A stretch of 64,000 nucleotides of DNA. It comes from Lineus longissimus. Taxonomy: Eukaryota; Nemertea; Pilidiophora; Heteronemertea; Lineidae. The translations under genes and the position numbers were made by a program. The notes under the pieces are model-generated. The model was given only the letters and a program-made list of their open reading frames with translations, made no database searches and was not told where the DNA came from. Of this stretch, positions 36,901 through 51,100 are shown in pieces (position 1 is the first letter of the stretch; the number at the start of each line of letters is the position of its first letter). The stretch spans positions 3,541,501-3,605,500 of the forward strand of contig NC_088310.1 in NCBI RefSeq assembly GCF_910592395.1. The letters run 5' to 3'.

Positions 36901-38825
36901 TGTGTGGGCAGTTCGAATATTCACACTTCTGAAAAGGTTAGAATTAGAATGTCATTAAACTATTTAAACTAGATTCACAACTTACACGCTCACACAGACA
37001 TATATAAGGCGGTACGCCATCCGTGTTCATTGTCGACTCAGGATAATAGAAATACACAGTGCCAAAAGTGCAGTTATTATGCAAGCAAATTTGCTGAAAC
37101 TTGGTATTCATAAGCCCCCCTTTAGGAGGGGCTCTTAAGATACACGCGTGTGCGGGAGTATAATGACGAGAAATAACGAGAGTAACTATTGTATATCCTA
37201 CAAACAATTTTTTTTGGTTTTTCAAAATGGCGCTGAATTAATAAATCAGACCAGTTGTAACAGGTTAAAGAACATATAATCTAAATCTTCATGGGAATTC
37301 GCTACATATGCTTAAGAAATTGGCCAATTATATTTATATTTTTATAAGGGAAATATTCCGTCCTAAATAATGACAGAAAAGGGTGGTTTATTTCAATTTT
37401 GTGTCGACATGGTCGAGGTCACGTGACATAAACGAAACAATCGAACGCACCCGTCCAAAAAAGGCACTTTAAGAAAAACAAATACGTTTTTCCTGCTTAT
37501 AACCACACTGATGACGAAGTTATATTGGTCTACTGCCCAAATCTGAAGTATCAAAATGAATCACAAACTAGAACTAGCTCTATTTAGCAAAAGTTGCGTG
37601 AAAAATTCGGGTGAGCGACATACTGCACCCTAGCGGCCAATAATTAAACTACTTTCAGCCGTCTGCTCTGGTCTCGTTAGGGAGTTTTTCCCAAATGTAC
37701 GCGATGATGACGTGCCCCATTAACAGGACGTAACATCTATTTTAAAATGCGTTTCCAAAGTGAATGCATGAGGACAACCCATTTGTGTCGTATATCACTG
37801 GAAACGCCCGATTCCCGTGAATAAGGACAATCACAATGTATTACATTACCAAAAAAAATAATGTGTCGGAAGGAACTATGGATGGTCCCAACATGGGGGG
37901 TTTGGGGGGGTTTCCCCTCCATTGTACTGGGTAAAAACGTTACGCTATCGTAGGGGGGTTCGGGGGTGGTCCCCCGACCTAAAGGGGGGCTCACCAAGTC
38001 CTTGACTTTACATATTAGAACTTGTACATCTGTTTACACAACGGCACAACTTTATATTCAGTGGTTTTACACAATTCTGAGCGGTTGACAATGTAGCAAC
38101 ACATTGCTTTGTCCTTAGATATCTTACCACCAGTCATAGTCAAGTAGAAGCAAAGCAGGAGTTATATTTTTAGTCAAAACAAATTATGAGTGACACATCC
38201 TGCACAAAAGAAGTATGTCTTACTTGCTGGCTGCCTTGATTCGAGGATTTGGTTCAAGATTGGCAAAGCAACGCAGTGTCCTTGGCTCCCTCCTGCTTCT
38301 TTTGGTTGGGACTGAAACAGGTCAATGGAAATAAAACCATTTTCATGAAAAACCATTACAACTGCCGCATGTAAAGTGTTAGCAAAGACATAGAAGACCA
38401 AAAAGTACTGATCATCATCACTGATTTGTGATTTCTACAGAATTGGTTAGTGTTTTTGCCGGGATGTTCATCTTCTTACCTTCATCTTTGACTGTTTCTT
38501 TATCTATGAAGAATAGTGCTTCATCCGGTTTCTCTGCTACAAGGCCACTGAAAGTGAAACATAGATCGTAGAGATCATATGATATGATGGCATGCTTAGA
38601 GAGTCGGCCTAGCTAGAGTAGTCGTATCACGAAGACGTCAAGATGACCAACTTGGAACGGATTATTTGGCGAAAACTAGCTTCTTTTCAATCAAACTTAC
38701 CCAGTACGTTCTTGAAGACGTTTATCTTCTAAATATTCCTCAACCTCTGAGATATCTGTTTTTCGCCAGGTCTTTTTCTTGTTTTTGCTCACACGTTTTC
38801 GTTTGCGTGTGCTGTTGTCCGCCAT
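33955..38825 (-). CDS. NOP53: Ribosome biogenesis protein NOP53 (GLTSCR2)
   Basis: Nucleolar factor of 60S subunit maturation; it brings the exosome helicase to the 3' end of 5.8S precursor RNA. Coding exons in transcript order: 38701-38825, 38480-38547, 38224-38311, 36729-36928, 36449-36513, 36104-36199, 35571-35840, 35243-35418, 34832-34898, 34609-34685, 34203-34259, 33955-33961. Total 1296 nt, 431 aa; human is 478. The N terminus is a basic [11 protein letters not shown] tract followed by [19 protein letters not shown] lies mid-protein, then [13 protein letters not shown]. Long charged lysine/glutamate-rich helices lead to the most conserved part, [15 protein letters not shown], and the C-terminal HREITL. 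The final exon codes for only seven nucleotides including the stop. The intron before the exon at 34832 is U12-type. Start region is head-to-head with ZFYVE26. Confidence 0.95.
34899..35242 (-). other. NOP53: U12-type intron, NOP53 intron 8
   Basis: The donor reads GTATCCTTTG. The perfect consensus branch site TTCCTTAAC ends 9 nt before the exon (CAGACACAG). Phase 2. Confidence 0.88.
37112..37992. repeat. Inverted GC-rich ends in NOP53 intron 3, possible DNA element
   Basis: AGCCCCCCTTTAGG near 37115 is repeated in inverted form (CCTAAAGGGGGGCT) near 37979-37992, about 870 bp apart, and G-rich runs lie beside the right copy. No transposase frame and no clear target-site duplication are visible, so this is only a candidate non-autonomous element. 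Confidence 0.3.
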
Positions 38826-39194
38826 GCTGAATTTGAAGAGAATTATTCTGCACCAGTTGTACTGAAGTCCATTGCATTTGGTTATACACCAAAGGTATCA
38901 CAAATTTAAAGAGCGTTTGATACGGTGGCCCAGAGAGGACATGCGTTTATTTTCAATATAAAATTTTCATAGTAAAGCAATAATATTTTGCCTCATATCA
39001 ACTAAAAAAAATTAAAAATGTACTTTGGGAGGTCATCCAATCATGTGACCAAACAAAATGGTGGCAGGCCAACCCCAGTTTTGTAGTGTCAAGATTTCTG
39101 AAACTTTAGTCTTTTTTCGTGAACTCCTCAAGGTGTCCTTCAATCATTTGATGTTGAAAAGTTTTGATTAGATGTTGGCACTCTGTTAGACAGC
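38826..39194. promoter_or_regulatory. NOP53-ZFYVE26 bidirectional promoter
   Basis: 369 bp separate the divergent start codons of NOP53 (-) and ZFYVE26 (+). The region contains an AT-rich centre near 38950-39020. No TATA box at a fitting distance is obvious. Confidence 0.5.
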
Positions 39195-42100
39195 ATGGAT
39201 GACCCAAAGTCACCAAAATATTGTCAAGATGAAAGTGACAGGACCAAGTCTCTGTTCAGTTTTTTCTGTCAAAATCTGCACCTTGGTCAATGGGAGTTGG
39301 CTCATACCTGTATACAAGACTTGAGTAAGAGTGATGCTAGTGTCAAAGATTTGTTGAAAAGTGTGGTGCTCTATCCATATGATCAAAGGTAAGCATGTGT
39401 GTGTGCTGCAAAAATATGGCTGCGCAAAGGTGACATATAGTCGTAACAACCATTGCCATTGCAATTGCAGCCCTCGGGATGTTGTTGACGTAACATCACA
39501 TCATAATGATGCTATCTATGTATGTAAGGTTCTCCACTGTCTAGCGTCATGGAATTGACCACCTACCTTTGAGCAAAGGAACATCTTTCCTGATGTCATT
39601 CCAACGTTGCGTAATGATATTGATAAAACATTTATTGTTGGTGCCCCAGTACTTTTCCCTTCAATGAAAAATCCCCTGATGTTATGATCCACTGATGTAT
39701 AATATTCTTGGTTTTCTTTCCAGTAATGGCTCACAATTCATCAAGAATCCTCACCAGTTGTCATGGCTCTGCTTGCAGGCCTACAGAGAGGTTGCAGAGG
39801 ATGCAGAAGTAAGCATTTATACACAGTGCTGTAGCCTCTTCTTGGTTTTTACGATTGGTGGTATTGTGACTCACAATGGTCATGGAGAAATGTTCCTCTA
39901 CACAGGATTTACGAGATCTACTGATTTCCAGCACTTGCATGAAGAATCAAGGTATCATTAAAAAGCTTGAGTCATCGCCATAAACCTCAAAATAATTTCA
40001 CCTAATGTGCACATCATGAGGGGTAATTTGCATTAAGAAAATATTGCCCTCACCCTTAATCATTTCTGTTTTGCTTTTTATTTCATTGTTTACAGGAAAC
40101 AGAATCAGTTGAAATCGATGTGCATTTCCGGCTGCTACTGGTGGAGGCATGCTTTCACACTACTTCTGATATTGTCAAGGTAAGTGAAATAGAAATTATG
40201 GATCAAATCACTACAGATTTTCAGTAACTTACTGTAAACTGCAAAATTATATTTCTACTTCTTAAAGTGTAAGGTAACAAGTATGAATATCTTTTCAGGA
40301 ACTTTACTTATTCCACAGAAGACTTCACATGAAGACGTCTCGTCAAATAGACTACTTAGTGCCAAAGTTAAGCGAGGAATGCATTGCCTTTCTCAAGAAT
40401 CTGATGCTGGAAAAGCCAAGTCTCTGTCATTCTTTTCTGCAAGCTTTATCTGTGATAAACGAACCAGTACACTTCCAACACAATCAGGAATTGCAATCAA
40501 TCTATTTAGACTGCTTGCAGGGAATACTTCACAGACTTTGCCGCGGCAACCCCGCTGCCATCTTGTGCAAAGACGACTGCAGATATTGTAAAATTGTCTC
40601 TGATATTCCAACGTGTGATAATCTCACTGTAAAATTCTACCAGATTCTTTCGCTTTACAACCCGCATGACAGCACTGATGAAGAACTGTATCGGAATCTT
40701 TTCCGGCAAATACTTGACGTGAGCTACAATGGAGACAACATACTTCAGTTGGACATGGTTTACTCCTGCTTGTTGGGTAGGACTTCTGCGTGCCTCGTGG
40801 AGGCGTTTGCACAGCTTGACAATGAGAGGCGATTTCTAGGATCTTCTACGACCGGTGCTGCAACTTTTCTACAGTTTTGTAATGATATGGATAGACTCAA
40901 GAGCTGGAAGAATATTTATCTGTTGTGTATCAAGCAGAAACAACACTTTTTTGACAGTCTTATGGTAGGTATACAGTGGAACCCCGGTCGGCGACCACCT
41001 CAGTAACGCGACCACCCCGCGAACACGACCAAAATTCTCCGGTCCCGAATGGTTTTCTCTCTAATTCTCATTAACTGGCCCTCGCTAACACGACCACCCC
41101 GGTACCCAGACCGCGACCACCAGCTTGGTCGGTCCCAAACTGCAAATTAACCCCGCTAACGCGACCATGAGGCCTAATTGCCGTAATCAACCATGACCGC
41201 ATCGTATCAATTGGCACCTTCTCGCAAATCCGTGTTGATAGTTAGCACCTCGAACACAATGACCATGGGAATCCATATGAAAATAAATGATGTGTCAGTG
41301 AGTTTGATCAAATGTAAGCGCAAATAAAATGAAGAATAAACTTTCTTTTCGACTCACGGTTTGTTTTTCATCATTTAGTATTAAATGATGTCAAGAGGCA
41401 TGCACACGTAGTTTTTAGGACAAATAAATTATGTTGATTAGTAAGAGTACCGATACTCAAAGTAAAGAATGCTTACTACGTCGTAATATTGATAAAATAC
41501 GTTTTTAAAAAGATGATTTAATCAGTACCAGTTCAAATTGGCTGAAGTTAAAGCAGGAAGACATCAGGAATAATTCTCAACATCTTCTCACATCACCTCT
41601 CTCAATGTTAGCGGGAATATTAGCTTGACATCAAGAAGGGCAGCTGCCGATGGTGTGAATGACATGCTTGCTCTAATTAGCATGCTCAAGTTTTAATGTA
41701 ATGTTTGGTCTAATTAGCTCTCGTCAGTTTATTTACTCATTTACATAAGTTGTAAATTAAACGCAAAACACTCAAGAAAATGATTTTTTATTCGTGATAT
41801 ACACACAAATTATCGAATCACCCGGTGGCATAGTCATTAATGCATGTCAATGTACACACAGCATATCTGCTAGGACGATGTTTTGGCGGGAAAACCTACT
41901 TATGATTCTTAAATTCACTAACGCGACCACCCCGGTAACACGACCACTTCGGCTTAGTCCCTTGGGAGGTCGTGTTACCGGGGTTCCACTGTATATAATA
42001 TGCATAATTGCCTTCAGTGTAGCCCTTTAAATTTAATGCCAGCATAAGTGACAAAACTTGTTTTGAAAGTCCTGCTTTAGAGTTCCTGTATATTGGGATA

Positions 42101-45100
42101 GAGAGATACATGTAGTTGTAAGGTTAGAACCAGTAGAGCATAATTATTCAAACCTCTGTACTGGGATTTTGATCCCTGCCCACCTTCCCTGTACATCTGA
42201 TGGAGTACATCATCACTACCTTATGTATTTGTTAGGTCCATCCATCTCATTCTTGTCACATCTTACTTGCAGCAAAGTGCCATCCATCTCATCCAGCAAG
42301 GAGAGTTTGAACAGCTGCAGAGCTTACTCGAGCCGCCAGAGTTCCAGGTGCTGAAACCATTGGTGCTACTTCTTGGCTGGAACCATTGTTATAGTTGTAG
42401 CAATGCCAACAAGCTGCTTACCGCCCTCTGGGGGCAGAATGATTCCATCCAGCATGACCCGGTGGTTGAACAAGCCTGTAAGAAGTTACTGTATCAGGTT
42501 GATCTTGTCCAGTGGTGCCTTGAGAAAGCAAAGTAAGTGAAGTACTATCAAGCGCCAAATTTTAGCAGACACTTCATTTTTGCTTCTTTGTGTGTACCTG
42601 CTCGATTGGTACTCCAGTTTGTTGGCCATTTTGTTATCCTCTAATAGTCTAAAAGAGTACCTAATGCCACAATCTGTATGCGAAGGGTAATGTATGCATC
42701 ACACTTGCAAAAGAAGAAAGTAGAAAATATGTCACTTTTCTGATGGATTGATTTTCTCTATGTTCAGACCTCTCCTGATAGCATCTGGTGCTTCCATGAC
42801 CCACCATGACCGAGCCACAGAGATGTTCCAGGGGCTAGAGGCTCATTCGGTGCTCTACGTCCTCCACCAGTCCACCCAACTCTCCACCCTTGATATGGAG
42901 GAGGTGCTGGAGATACTTCATAAACGGCCAGTTCTCATGGATGAATGTAAGTTAATCATGCAACCATTTTGCTGGTGGAGAGGTGAATGACCCCCTCTGG
43001 TAAGTGTTATGAACCAAGAAATCATCAAATGTGCTCTTATTTGCCATGAAATATAATATGAAGTTGCGAAAATGTGTTATTTTTCCCAGTCACGCCAATG
43101 ACAACTGGAAACAGTGCGCCAAAATTAGCCAAATTACGAGCCCCCATGCAATGTAGGTGAAAAACAGAAGCTGTGACCATACATTTCAAATTGATTTTTA
43201 TATTTTTCAGGTTCTTCAAAAGTGCAGACAAAACCCAAGACTGTTCGTTTTTCAGAGAAATCTGACAGCCCTGAGAAGCTACAAAAAGTATTTATCAGTA
43301 TAGAACAAGAACGCGATATTGCCATTTATCGCAGTTACTGTGCTTTAAAACATTTCATGGACGCGATGTATTTCTGTGCGGATAGTTCAAACTTTATGCC
43401 ACGGAAGCAATCCGTTTTAAACAACCATGGGAATGACCTTGAAAGTCAAGGTCAAGGAGAATCAGGTAATGATTTTCAGCACATTTATGACATGTTTGTT
43501 ACAAGGAAATTGATAGCTGGTAAGGAGCAAGTTTCTAAACTTCATCCGCTGTCCTACCGGGTTGAAACGTTGGAAAATATTTTTTCGTTGTTGTTCATGA
43601 TGCAAGAGGATGTACAAGAAGTGGCCGTGTTGTGTACAGATAGCGGGGAGGATATGCCTGAGGACCCTAATTGTAGTATTGACTGTGCTGATTCCGCTAT
43701 GCAGTCATTGGATTCAACTCTGCACTCATTGGAATCAACGTATGAAAAGGTCAACGAAACTGAGTTGGATGAAGAAAAATTCACGATGATCTCCAACAAA
43801 CTTTGGAGAATTTCGAAACTGAAATCTGAGAGTGATCTGGATACGTCTGCTAATGTTGATAATACATCAGTTGAGGCTGGAAACGTATGCTATGATGAAC
43901 CGTTTATGAATTCTGTTGACTCGCCAAAAGATCAGAAGAAACAACAGAAGGAAAGATCATCGACTCCAGGGTGCAAGAGTTCTACGGACGGAAAATCAGA
44001 AATGAGAAATCATCCGGAAGATTTGAGTAATTTTAGTACGGGGTCCACGAGTAGTTCGTATAAAATAGGATTCATAGCGAACCAGTACATAGTCCGTGAT
44101 TTCATAGCGATGCTTAATGAATGCTTATTAGAACTGGATGGCGCTATGTACCGACTTATCGGAGAGAAAATTGACACAAAGGAGAATTTGGAGACATCAA
44201 GTTCCATTCAAAAGGCCCTGAACCTGCATATGAAGTGTACAGTATCTGAGGATAATCTTCAGGCGAGGATTAGCCGGTTGCGGCAGTATGTGAGTGAGGC
44301 CCAGTGGAGGTTTCAGGTAGTCTCTCACGATCAGATACCAAACGAACCTGGGAACGTTTTATCTACACCAGTTAAGGAAGAGGCAGCTGATATCAGTGAT
44401 GATGATTTAGGTAAGAAATTAAGTTATTTTTTAAGAAAATTGGAAGGGTTAATACCGACTGCTTCTCATTTTCGAGTTTTAACTAAGTGACATGTGTTGA
44501 ATTGTCCACACCCAGAGGAGATGGAAAGTGCTGAAATGTTGTACACATATAGCAAGACTTCACTTCTCTTACTTTGCTCCTCATTTCTGATTTCAGACGT
44601 CAGTTTATTTCATGATGAAGTCGTCCCACCCTTGGTGAAGTCCAGCTCAGGTCGAACGAGAGGAGGATCTCTAGAAAAAGGTAATTTACCCGTTTAAATC
44701 TGAATTCGGATAATGACAGCTGGGCAGATTGACCTAAGTATCTGACGGTGCTGTAACTGGCACAACAATCGTAGGTCTACACGTTGGTGCTCTCTGATAT
44801 CAGACAAAGGCTTGCTTGAGGTGAACCAGAGGGGGACAAAGTTTTGAGCAGACAGGTGTTTGTATGCTATGCCTTAGCATAATAGCCTAGTGATAGCCCA
44901 TTGGTGGCCAAGTGCAGTGACATTCAAAAATGCTCGCATTTCAGGCAGTGTAATACTCCTTGGAAATTTGAATGATTCCTCCAGACCGGCGTGAAGGCAG
45001 GAAAAGAAGTATGCCAAATTTCAAGTCAATCTTTATCAAATGTTCCTTTCCAGTTTTTTCTCATGGTGGCAGAGTATCTGGTCGGGAGAGTGAATCACAA

Positions 45101-48100
45101 GTCACCACCGACCCAGGTGGTTCAGGTGTCATCAGCCCTGGAGCCAGCCAACATCGCCACAAGCGTCGTGTAAGCACAAGACGGGAGAGCTCTTCAAGTA
45201 GTGTGGTCTCCAAGACGAAACACGGCATCATTCCTTATATGTTGGGATCTCATCAGAGCTTACTGACCATGTGCTTGAGGAGAGGACACTTCGCGCAAGC
45301 AAATCAAATTGTCAAGGTATGAGTTTGAATTTCAAGCCTTTTTTATGGAAAGTATTAAGCTTACCATCATACTGCAGATGGCAGATTACATTCCAAGGTG
45401 ATGGTTGATGCTTATTACATGTTGGATTATCACGTTTCATACAACTTTTTGTGGCATGATTTATGGCAACGCTATGCATTGATATGTATTCACCTGCATT
45501 GTGTTATGATGTCATGTGACTGGTATTTCGAGCTATCAAGGCTCACATAATGAAACATTGGACCGAATATCTATCCATTGTAGTGAAATGCTAAGATGGT
45601 TAAAATTTTGATAAAAAACTGTCATCATGCTGTAATTTTTTCTACTTTCAGTTGTTCAAACTTGAAGATACCACTGGGGTCATAGAAATGGCCTTCGCTG
45701 AGCAATACCAGGCAGCAAGCAGAAAGCTCCAGGCCATAGATCCGAGAAGACGGAGCAGTATGCCAGGCGTTCCTGGTGCACGTGCTCAGTCCAATCGCTT
45801 CAGTATGCGTGCAATCGAGAATGTGGCGGCAGCCGGTGAGGCTACGATGATGATTACGAACATTGTTGATGAAGTCATAAGCAGTTCAGCGCTGGAGCTC
45901 TATCCAGAAAATATCCAAGCTGATTCAATTGTACACAAATCTGCTCTGCTGACTCATTTGAATCCAGAAAATATTCCGACAATGGTGGTGCTAGATTTGG
46001 CGTGCACAGCATGTCGGACTTGGGAAGCGAGTGAAAATCTTCTGGCTATGGGTCACAAACGTTTATCTGGGGAAGCAAATACGAATCGGCCGAGAAGTAT
46101 GTCAGGAGCGGATATGAAACGCCATAGTCCGAGTCCCGATGTTGAAGCCAAAAAAACTGGTGCTAGTCCAAATGATTTGATCCGCAAGAACGACGTAACG
46201 TTGAAAGGTGTTGAGCCTTTCCTTACACAGCTCTGGACCTTGATGTCTCAAGCAACAAGAGAAGGTATCTCAGTGTCTGACGAAATGTGGAGCAGCTATC
46301 TACGTAACAGCGTGACCCATATTTTGACTAACGTGACGTTTCCATTAGACGTCGCTGGCTTCAGAACCTACATGGCTACGTTATTCGAGTTGGAAAAGAG
46401 CTGTAGTAAGGTTGAGAAGGCTTTCATTGAAGTCAAAGCCATGGAACAGAAGTCATTTCTGTCAAAAGGAGCAGAGAAGAAGGCATCGCGTCCCGTCATT
46501 CATATCGCGATGAAACGTCTGCTGCAGGTGTTTGAGAAGGTCATTACATCTCAAGGTGTCCTTGTTCACTTTGAAAGGTATGTTTCAGGCATAGGACTAC
46601 ATTGTCTGAGGGACTCTGCCACTTTGGCTCCAAATAGGGAACTTTTTTAGACAGTTCCTGTTCTAAAGGAGTGGTACTAACCCTGCCACCTATCCCCAAC
46701 CTATCTTTAGGTTGTTTTAGGCGGGTTTCACTAAACTGGCATCGAGATAGACCTTCATAGGCCTTGTTTTCGTTTTTGCCTCAATCTTACAATGTCATTC
46801 CCTGACTTCTTCAGAAACACTGAATCTATAATAGAGCCTACCAGGAACTACCTGCAGAATCTTTATGATCATGTGAAGACTTTCTGCCATCTTATTATGG
46901 AAAATGAACCAAAGCAAAAAGGTAGGCCACAGTTGTTAAAACCATTTAACCTTCATGGATCAGCGGCATTAATCAATGTCAAACAGGAATTCTAACTGCT
47001 CTTGCCCTCAATAGAAATCCTTGCAAATTGCTATGATGTCAGTTGTAACTGAACACATCAAAGTTTATTCAAACATACATTATTGGGGAGGGGCTATTTT
47101 GAATTTGCTTTATTCTTCTAAGACCTACATGTTCCTTGATGATACATTGGTTTGATTTGTTAAACTTCCTAGTTCACATTATTTTCAACTTGATTGTCAT
47201 GTTTTCAGATGCCCCTTCTCTTACGCAAAACTACTACGTGATCCTTGACGAATCACCCACCAACATTCTCGGCAAACTCATGTTTGAGAAGAAGATATCA
47301 CCATATAAGTAAGTTCATTTTACAACTTTTGTCAGTTCCAAGGGTGTGCTTAAGAGAGGCTCTCCTGTATGCTCACAACAACATTTTAGTTCATAGGTTG
47401 GGATTTAGTCTGTTACGTTATTTGGTTGTAGTCAAAATCTATACTTTCTAGGTTGGAGGCTTTTGCGCAGAGATTGAGTCTCGATCTACTCCACATCATC
47501 GTGAATAGCTGTTGTCCAAGAATTCCAAGCAAGCAGATGATAACCTCTCAAAATGCGGTCCCAATGGTGGCCCAGTGTGAACATGGACGAGTCGTGCTGA
47601 ATGCTTCTTCAAATTTGAAAGAATCTACAAGATCTCCTGACGTGGTCGCCAGGGAAATTATGACCAGGATTGTCAAACTTTTGAAAGGTAAATTATGAGG
47701 TTCAGCCATTGCAGGAAATGGCTTTGTGGAGAGCAATAGATTGAAATGTCACCTCTGTACAATTGTTGACTGAGGTCAAATTTGAAGATATTGTCCGAGT
47801 AAAGTCCCCAAATACATACAAATTCAGCTTAAACAATATGCTTAAAGTTATGAGAGAAATTATTTTTACCCTGACGAACTGTTTCAGATGCACCAAAAAA
47901 TTTCTCTTCAGAATTTTCATCATCGACGTCATCCAACTATGTGAACCAACACACTGTGACTGAGATCCTGAAGGAGAGGGATTTAGCCGCCATATTTGAC
48001 GGAGTGGGGGAACTGGCAGTTGTTGACCTTAACAAACTCACATCATCAAGCGAGAAGAGAAGTTTCTGCGCCAATGTCATCAACCTGTTGACGATACACA

Positions 48101-51100
48101 GTTTGTTTTATCAAGTTCACATCCAGGTCAGTGGCGCCAATGTATCGGGTATCGAGTGCAGCATTCTCACTCTCTCGCTCTCATGCCTGCAACTTGACTT
48201 TGAACAGTGCAGTGCAGGGATGTTGAATAATTGTCAGTAGATAGAAGAAAGCAGGCATACATTTCTATAATCTTTTTTGTTTTAGAAATTGTCCCTGCAC
48301 AACATGACCCCACTGGAGAGGCTGAATGCCTTGTGTACGTTTTCATACCACATAGGACAGCTTGGAAGAGTGAGGTAAGACAATTTACAACCTAGCGTTA
48401 CTTTGACTTTAGGGTACTTGAAATGTTTGACTAAATTTTGGCTAATACTTCCATAGCTAATCTCTATAATGCTTGTCTGTATTTCCTTTATTTTCAGTCT
48501 ACTTGAGTTGCGATTCCTCATCAGCAGAAATGGTCTTCCATCTCCTACCTGTTACAACAAGGTGCTGGTTAATAGATTGTATGGTGAGTATATCTTCTAC
48601 AGTATTTTGAAAATGAGGTGTAATGGAGCATATTTGATCATGTAGTGCTGAGGGTGTGCGGACTGATCAAATGTTTAGTCAGTGTTGATTAGGAACTATT
48701 AATACATACGTCTTTTCCCCAGGTCTTGACCAGCATGATCCATGGACTATATTCGGTCCTCCACCAGAACCAAGACTCCTGTTCCTGCTCATAGATGGCT
48801 CTTACTCCTCTCCACCACTACAGGTAAATCAACAGTGCTGATTGTTTTAGGGATCAACTACAATGGCGGCCAAAAATATAAGGCCTGCAAATATTTCTGC
48901 ATTTACAATGTATTGAGAATCAGCTAAATAAGTTTGCTTTCGTTATCGTGAGATAGCCTACAGTTGAGCTTCACATTCTTTCCTGCAGGTTGTGAGTTCT
49001 GAGCTTGTTTCTCAGCAAGTTGAGATGGCCATGGAATCATACCTAGAGGATGCTGTCAAGGTGCATGAGGAGGAAAAGAAGGTAAGGAGAACAAGAAGTG
49101 GTTAAAATATGTCGTACGCAGGTGACTAGATCCAAGGTGATGCTGTTTCTACTGAAACTTTCCTTTATCTGACTAGTTAGCTTCGTCCTTTTGACCAAGT
49201 AACATTGTCAGTTTTCAACTCACGACCAGAATGCATGCAGAAGTTTGCTTTTAGTTTGTCTTGTCAAATTCAGAATTCAATAGCTCCCCAAACATTGTAC
49301 AGCCAAGATGCAATGCCTTACTCTCTGTTTTTCACAGGTTACCTTACCGGAGATGTTATTATGGTACCGCCTTGATTTTGTTGGCAAAAAAGGAGACAGC
49401 TACTTGGCAGAGTATGAAGGCCTCGTCAACTTTGTAGCAGAACATTCCCCCTCAGGGTTGAGTGGCCATCTCAAGGACATGCTCCATCTTGATGATGCAA
49501 GTGGCTTCGGAGAAATAGATGGTGAGAAATCTTCATCCTGAGCTTTCTTATACATAGTCATAGGTATTTTACTGTTCTTGATATTTCGTAAAAGAAATCC
49601 AGTTATCACCATCACTCTCAATCACCAGCTGTTGGAAGAGTCCTTTCCAGAAACTGGGTATGTAAAGGCTAATTTTCATGTTAATCGATTGTTTTTCAGA
49701 TGGGACCAGGAAGAGGGAGCTGCCGTTCAAAGTGACAATTGAACCATACAGCTGGGATTTTGTGATACGGTTTGACTACACCCCAATCCGTCTGCACCAC
49801 AAGTTAGTACAACAGCACCGGCGTGGCTCATCGCTCCCCATTGACCTCGAGGGCTGCAAATCAGAGTACCTTCCCAATGTTAACACACAGGTGCCTAAAG
49901 TGTATAATCTCCGCGCAGTGACGTTAGATTACATGAAAGCTAGGTGCACTCTTGTCTCGACACTACTCAGTCTCATCTGTTCAGACGAAATAGATGACAT
50001 CGAGGAAAATTTTGACGACATTTGGTTTGATTCTTCCTCTTTAGAGAAATCCTCAGAGAAATCCTCTGGGACTCCTCCCCCTGTGCCAAGAAAACGTACC
50101 GGGTCAGACATAAGTTTAGTTGATGTGCGGAGCTACCGGTATCAAAAATTGAGTCAGAATTTCCCTATATTGAGCCACCATGTGCAGGAGAATGTTATAC
50201 CTTTAGCAGGAGCATTGCAGGAGGATATAGCAAATCATGGCGACCCGATTCTCAAACTTTTGAGTATGTCGATCCGTGGAGATATTCGTGAGTGCATGCT
50301 GATGATGTCGTCCAGTCCGCAGTTCTGTAGAGACGTCAATAACATATTGAACGAACTTGTCCAGAATAAGAAGTGGTTGACGATATCACATGTCTTAACA
50401 AGCCTGCCCGAATTTACTCTCTCGCGGAACCCGGAATGGACGACCCTCCGTGACTTCTCTCTCTGCTGTTGCACAAAGGAAGGGACTCCGGTGAATAATT
50501 CTCCCCAGTCTCGGATGATGAGTTGGCGATTTCTCCAACAGATCAGTGATCCAGATACTCAGGTCCGTGCGGTGCTTGGAACTCTGAAGATGTGGTCGGT
50601 GACAATTTGTTTAGAACTCCTTGGGATGTGTCAGAGTTTGCAGAATATTGAGGCAAGACTGAAGCGTGCTGTGGAGATTCAACTGGAAGCCATGAAGTTA
50701 TATCAAAAGGTAATGACATCACAAGGTCAGGGCATTCTCTACAAAAGATTACATACGCTATCACTCCCATGAAGTGCAGTTGAGCAAACTTGCCTTTTAT
50801 TGCTGGGTACTTCTGTGAAATCTCTAATGTGCCAGTGGATCACTCACACACCCATATTTTCATTTCAGATTATCGAATGTGCCAAAACACTCCAAATCAA
50901 ACTCTCAATGAGAACCAGACCTGAGGTGCCACCACAGGACGAATATGATGCGATCGATTTCGAACATCTCGAACAGTTGATGACATGGCAGGGCGTTGTG
51001 CATCACTCGAAACAAACACCGGAAGAAATCCTGAAGGTACTGGTCAAGTGTCAGGAGTTCAAGACCCTCCGACAGTGGGCGGAGATTCATAACGTCGGGC

